A DNA stretch of 23,240 nucleotides from Ettlia oleoabundans (taxonomy: Eukaryota; Chlorophyta; Chlorophyceae; Chlamydomonadales). The notes under the pieces are model-generated. The model was not told the origin of the DNA. It saw only the letters and a list, made by a program, of their open reading frames with translations, and searched no databases. The stretch covers positions 1 to 23,240 of the forward strand of contig JAAMXP010001355.1 in the NCBI GenBank assembly GCA_019693395.1, in the 5' to 3' direction. Position numbers and translations under genes: made by a program. Positions 18,801 through 23,240 of this stretch are shown here, piece by piece (the first letter of the stretch is position 1; each line of letters starts with the position of its first letter).

Positions 18801-21800
18801 GCGCAGATGCATGCATGCAGTCAACGCTTCACCTTTTCTCTCCAGTTTGCCTCTTTGTAACATTGATTGTTATAATCCGTTTGTGCCAGACCCTGATTCA
18901 TCTCGCGCTTGTGTTCCACTGTCGTTGCAGGCACTGCATCATCACAGAGCACCGCCAATGCAGCTGCCACTCAGCAGCCCTCCTCCCTGACCAGCCCAGC
19001 CAGCACCCGCACTGATGGCACAGCCAGCACTGGTGGTATTGGTGGAACAGCGGGGATGGGTGCAGGAGCAGGTGCCGGCACAGGCGCGGGGACCACAGGT
19101 GTCTCTGCAGCCGGTGAAAGTGTGGACCTAGTGGCGCAGCTGCAAGCCAAGATACAGGAGCTGGAGCAGCAGCTGGCGGCAGGTGGCGGCTCCGGCGCTG
19201 GAGCAGCAGCAGTAGCAGCTGAAGGGTCCAGCGTGCAGGCCCAGCAGGCACAGCAAATGCCCAGCACAACAGGCACAACCGCAGGCGACACTAGCGGCTC
19301 GCTTGTCGGCGGTGCTGGAGCTGTGGGCAGCACAGGAGCGACCGCTGGCACAGCAGCCGGCAGCAGCGCTATGCCAGACAGTACCGCTGCCACAAACAGC
19401 CAGGCTGAGATTGAGAGGCAGCCAGAGAAGTCATCCGCGAGCGTCAACGAGGGTGGGTGCACTCATGCTGCTGTTCCCACGTTTGGCTCCTATCTAAGTT
19501 TTCCCTGCCCTGCCTGATGGTCGGTTACTCTGCTTTACGCTTACATTGATGGCCGTTACAGTTCTTCCTGCATGCGGCAGCCCACAATGTAGTGATGCCG
19601 CTGGCCAAAGTTTTGTCGTGCCTGCTTCGCACTGCTCAGCCGCGTGCTGCTTGCACGGTGCTGTCACACCGGCACCACCGCTGCCAGTACTTCGTGCACA
19701 CTGCCTCTTGGTTGATTTCCTGGTGCAGGCGCATCCGTCAACCCCTTTCTTGCTGAGAAAGTGCTGGAGGAGGCGGGGGGGCAGGATGGGGAGGAGGGTG
19801 GAGCAGGTGCAACTGGCACCAGCAGCAGTGCTGGGACCGGCAGTGTCAGCAGCGGCAGCGGTGGTGCGCTGGCAGGTGCTGGTACCGCGGCAGGCCGTGA
19901 TGCAGGAGCGACTGGAGGCATGGCTGGTGCTGGTAGCGGCAGCACTGGCGGCGCTTCTGCTGCTGGCGCTAATACCACGGAAGCTAGCAGCGACAACAGC
20001 ACTGCTGGTGCAGCGGGCAGCGCGGTTGGAAGTGGCAGCATGACGGGCCTGGCTGCCGGCACGATTGGCGTAAGCACGGTCGGAGGCACAGAGGCTGGAG
20101 ACAACCCCGCCAGCATGTCGCAAGGTGGTACTGCTGCTTTAACTGGTAGCAGTACTGGCAGCAGCAGTACCACCAGCAGTGCCATCAGCAGCATTAATGG
20201 CAGTACAAACACCGGTACATCGGCAGTTGCTGCTGCTTCAGGTGCAGGTGCAGGCGCTGACTGGACCCAAACTGCAAGTGGTACGGCGACACACGCCGGC
20301 GCGACCGCAGCCTCGCTGACAGGCTCAAAGGCAGGCGCTGCGGGCAACAACAGCACCTCAGGTGCCAGCGGTACGAGTGACACAGCGGGCGACGCGGGGG
20401 GGCTGCCAGGATCAGCTGGCACCGGCGCCGGCGGTGCTGCTGCAGGGCTGGCGGCTGCGACTGCCGGCGGTGCAGCGGATGCCGCTCCTGCTGCAGCTGC
20501 CAATGCATCAGCTGATGGAACCCAAGGTGCAAGTAACGGCTATGTTGGCACCGCTGGTGCTGTTGTTTCAGGCGTAACCGACTCGCACGCCAGCACGACA
20601 GGCGGCCGCAGCAGCCAGGGTGGTGAGAGCGGTGAGGGCTTGTTGGGCGACTGGATGGGCAGCACGGTTGCGGATGCTCAGCTGGGGCAGCAGAAAGGCG
20701 CGGCGTTGGCCACCCTTGGTGCAGGAGCAGCTGGGGAGGGCGCTGCCACAACTGATGCAGCCGCAGCAGGCACAGCAGCAGCAGCAGGCAAGGCAGGAGG
20801 CGAACTTGCTTCTACCGTTCTCCCTGGCACGGAAACTGGGGCTCAGGCCGGCACAAGCGTTAGCAACGGCGCCAGCACCGGCACTATTACAGCCGGGCAG
20901 CGACTCTCCAAGCTAGAAGATCCTGGCGACAGCAGCAGCGGCTGGGGTGGTGGTGAGCATGAGGATGGCAGCCTGGCCTTGATTGGCTCTGGCTCCCTTG
21001 CTGACGACAGCAAGCCAGCTGGCAGCGAGGAAGAGGAGGGGACACAGCAGCATAAAGATGGCTCTGCCCTTGCTCCTGCGGCTGCAGTGGCAGCACCAGC
21101 AACTGCCAAGGCTGCAGCGGCAGCGACCACGGCTAACATGGCGTCGGCATCTCCTGCTGCTGCTCCAAAAGCTGCCGCTGGTGGGGAAGCAGGCCAGGAG
21201 GGCAAGCCTGTTGAGGAAGATGAGGAGGATGAGGAGCAGCAGGAGAATGAGGCGAAGGAAGAGCAGCAGCAGCAGGAGGGCGGGGCTGAGGAAGCAGCTG
21301 GGGAGGGGAACATGAAGGGGGAGAGGGAGCAGGCAGATGGAGATGGCCAGGAGGAAGAAGCGGGGAGGGAGGAAGATGTGGAGGGGGCAGCAATGGAGGT
21401 AAATGTGGTGAAGAAGGCTGCACAGGAGCAAGGGTCAGAGGGTGATGAGGCTGCCGGCAGCAAGGAGGAGTGGGAGGGCGGCAAGGGCGTCGAGGCAGCT
21501 GAGGATGAGGTGGGTGTGCGTGCTGGGCAACTTGCGTAGGATGTGGGAGGGAGCGAGGCAGATGCATCTGCACGGTTGCTGCACCCATTTGCGCGGCACA
21601 GTACTAGCTTAAACTTCTCTGTGCCTACCTCCCCAGCTGGCTGGTATGCACTGCATGCTGACGCCTGCCTCCTGGCTGGTGGTGTCTTCCTGCCGACACA
21701 TGCAGGCAGCAGTGACGAAGAAGGCAGCTGAAGAGCAGCCAGCTGCCAAGGGGGCCGGCGACAGCCAGAAAGAGAGCGCTGACAGTGGCGGCAACAAGGG

Positions 21801-22678
21801 CAAGGGTGGCTCGGATGAAGGGTGAGCGGGCTGTGTGCCGGGGGGCTGATGGATGTGGGTGCAGCGGGCATGTGGGCCGCGGCATTGCCCCTCGATATGT
21901 CACGACCAGCTGCTGGCAGAAAGCCATCATTTCTGCCCGGGTTGCGAAAAGTGCGACTATTGTGTGTTGTGCTTACTTGGTATTATAGCACATCTGTACA
22001 GCTTGCAAGCATCTGACACTCACACCCACCTCACGCCCTACCCCCTCCGCTTTCCACACCGCTTGCAGCGCTGAGGCCTCCTCTGATGACAGTCTCAAGG
22101 ACTTGGCTGCTAAGGATGGCAGCTCCTCGGTTGTGACAACTGATGACACCTCCACTGCCAACAAGGGCAAGAAGGATAAGGAAAATGGCGCGGCTGAGAA
22201 GAAGGGGGAGGATGGAGCGGCAGACAAGGAGATGGAGGAGAAAAAGGCTGAGGAAGCCCCGTCGGAAGGAAAAGCCAAGCAGGACAGCAAGGCGCATGGC
22301 AGCAAGGGCGAGGACAAAGCAAAAGCGGGGAAGCAGTCAGCAGAAGTAAACAAGCCAGTACGGGAGGGGCAGGAAGCGGAAGATGAGGTGACCGAGGAGA
22401 GCAGCGCCGCTCATGGCGGCAGTGATGGCGGCGATGCTAAGAAGGAAAAGATGAAGAATCGGGGCGATGGGGCTAAGGCAGATGATAAGGCAGCAGCGGC
22501 AGAGGGTGCGAAAAAGAAGGAGGAGGCGAAGAAGAAGGAGGGTGGTGATTCTGAGGGCTCAGCCAGCCGGCGTAAGCAGCAGGAGGTGGAGCCCTCGGCA
22601 GCAACAGGCGAGGCGGGTGTGCGGCGGGGGCACAGGAAGGCGGGTGCAGGTAGGCTGCCACGGCGGCGACACGCGTGA
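15846..22678 (+). CDS. Giant Ser/Gly/Ala/Thr-rich single-pass membrane protein
   Basis: Family not recognised. Exons 15846-16109, 16266-16346, 16502-16630, 16854-17338, 17643-18748, 18931-19452, 19729-21509, 21706-21821 and 22069-22678 join in phase to about 1,697 residues. Residues 1-158 are basic and Pro/Ser-rich with a Trp-bearing motif (DDEQWGISDWDSNGG). A hydrophobic segment follows at about 159-175 (GLLLLGVFLVVGVVSMSM, then ARRSRS). It has basic residues on both sides, so topology is unclear. Residues about 180-350 contain Asp/Glu patches (DRFDDK, DKDEFDFGDEDEEGG). Roughly 350-1,300 is Ser/Gly/Ala/Thr low complexity interrupted by one short coiled-coil-like segment (LVAQLQAKIQELEQQLAAG). 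An acidic stretch at about 1,350-1,450 (EEDEEDEEQQENEAKEE) gives way to a Lys/Glu-rich tail. Proline is scarce in the large domain, unlike extensins. It may be a heavily O-glycosylated surface or luminal protein. Start choice is uncertain. Confidence 0.75.
16636..16674 (+). repeat. GCT/CTG trinucleotide run in an intron
   Basis: A stretch of GCT units with a CAG/GGT interruption just after the GTGGGT donor in the third intron of the giant gene. It would read as polyalanine if retained. Probably a microsatellite. Confidence 0.7.
17389..17408. repeat. Self-complementary tandem 10-mer
   Basis: Two copies of AGCTAGCGCT in tandem, each half able to pair with the other, within the fourth intron of the giant gene. 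It could form a small hairpin. No known element recognised. Confidence 0.6.
17735..21200 (+). repeat. Degenerate Ser/Gly/Ala/Thr-coding repeat tract
   Basis: The three large exons of the giant gene are dominated by GGC, AGC, GCA, ACT and GGT codons, in irregular units such as GSTGG, GGTAAS and SAGSTG. No long exact repeat unit is visible. Because of the composition, long open frames also exist in other frames and on the opposite strand; these are shadows. Confidence 0.7.
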
Positions 22679-23240
22679 TGCTGCCCCACCTGCCAATTGT
22701 TCCATCAAGCGGCATGGTCCACGTTCCGCCTGGCCATTGTGGCTAGCAGAAATTCCTGCTCTTTCTGCTTTTATGCTCAATGTTTGTCTGGTTGTTCAAG
22801 TTTGTGCAATGAATTACTGATCTATACGCTCATGTTTCCAGTTTTCTGCCATCGTGACCTCCGAAAACATATTTGCTCCCCGCATGCTAGTTTGGCACTG
22901 ATCTATGCTTTTTGCTGCTGCTCACATTCAAGTCACATTCGTGTCACCCGCTACTTGCGGCTCAATGCAGCGCCGCCTGCCGCTGCCCGGGTGTTACAGT
23001 CCAATGCGTTCAATATGAACGAATGTAAGGCACGCTTCAAACTAGGAATCAAATAATGACCGCGGCACAGCCGCCCGACAGACAGGCACCTGGCAAGTGC
23101 GCAAAAAAGTGAGAATGAGGACGGACAGCCAAAAGTTCAGGTGCGATGGCGGCAGAGCCAGGGCAGCAAGCCAGGGTCACAAATGAAAGGGAGGAGGCTA
23201 GCAGTGACAATGCTGGGTGACGAGCATGCCGCGCGTGTGT
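22679..23240 (+). other. 3' UTR and downstream sequence
   Basis: AT-richer than the coding region, with the poly(A) signal near 23024. A GCAG|GTAGGC sequence at 22645-22654, just before the stop, could act as a donor to a further exon, but no convincing partner was seen. After 23030 I see nothing recognisable. Confidence 0.4.
23024..23028 (+). terminator. Poly(A) signal TGTAA of the giant gene
   Basis: TGTAA lies about 346 nt beyond the TGA at 22678. A similar TGTAA at 18856-18860 is inside an intron and could permit premature polyadenylation. Confidence 0.55.

Noticed and set aside
19664..20503. Minus-strand 279-residue Ala/Pro/Val-rich frame
   Set aside because: Antisense shadow of the Ser/Gly/Ala/Thr domain; low-complexity GC-rich codons leave several frames open.
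20843..21871. Minus-strand 342-residue Ser/Pro/Ala-rich frame
   Set aside because: Antisense of the acidic end of the giant protein; it crosses an intron of that gene and has no independent support.

Overview
The window looks like nuclear DNA from a green alga, most likely a chlorophycean. It is GC-rich and crowded with CAG/CTG and Ala/Gly/Ser low-complexity sequence. Genes are split by GT-AG introns mostly 140-300 nt long, exon junctions keep reading phase, and TGTAA, the usual chlorophycean poly(A) signal, lies downstream of several genes. There are no prokaryotic features, CRISPR arrays, rRNA/tRNA genes or recognisable transposons. A 29-N assembly gap lies at 10026-10054. All gene models were assembled by hand from splice sites and phase.

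Layout: (1) 4985 to <1, minus: a secreted/type I single-pass membrane protein whose ectodomain is a nested tandem duplication giving four related cysteine-rich modules, then a Gly-rich stalk, a transmembrane helix and a basic cytoplasmic tail that runs off the left edge. (2) 5588-8840, plus: a complete nine-exon AAAP/SLC38-like amino acid transporter, the only gene with a confident function. (3) 8841-10201: the tail-to-tail 3' region of genes 2 and 3, with the N gap. (4) 11833-10202, minus: an unrecognised multi-pass membrane protein with a glutamine run and an intron that could be retained in frame. (5) 11834-12600: intergenic. (6) 15371-12601, minus: an unrecognised membrane protein with an N-terminal signal anchor. 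(7) 15846 (possibly 15509)-22678, plus: a very large protein of about 1,700 residues with one hydrophobic segment, an enormous Ser/Gly/Ala/Thr domain, an acidic segment and a Lys/Glu-rich tail. (8) 22679-23240: its 3' region.

The genes form two head-to-head pairs (1/2, and 6/7 in the list above) and one tail-to-tail pair (2/4), so promoters and 3' ends are probably shared. All five proteins appear to be membrane proteins, but nothing in the sequence shows that they form one pathway. The most novel item is the four-module receptor-like protein at the left end. Comparing its duplicated halves exposed two 51-nt exons and a GC-AG first intron that simple ORF reading misses.
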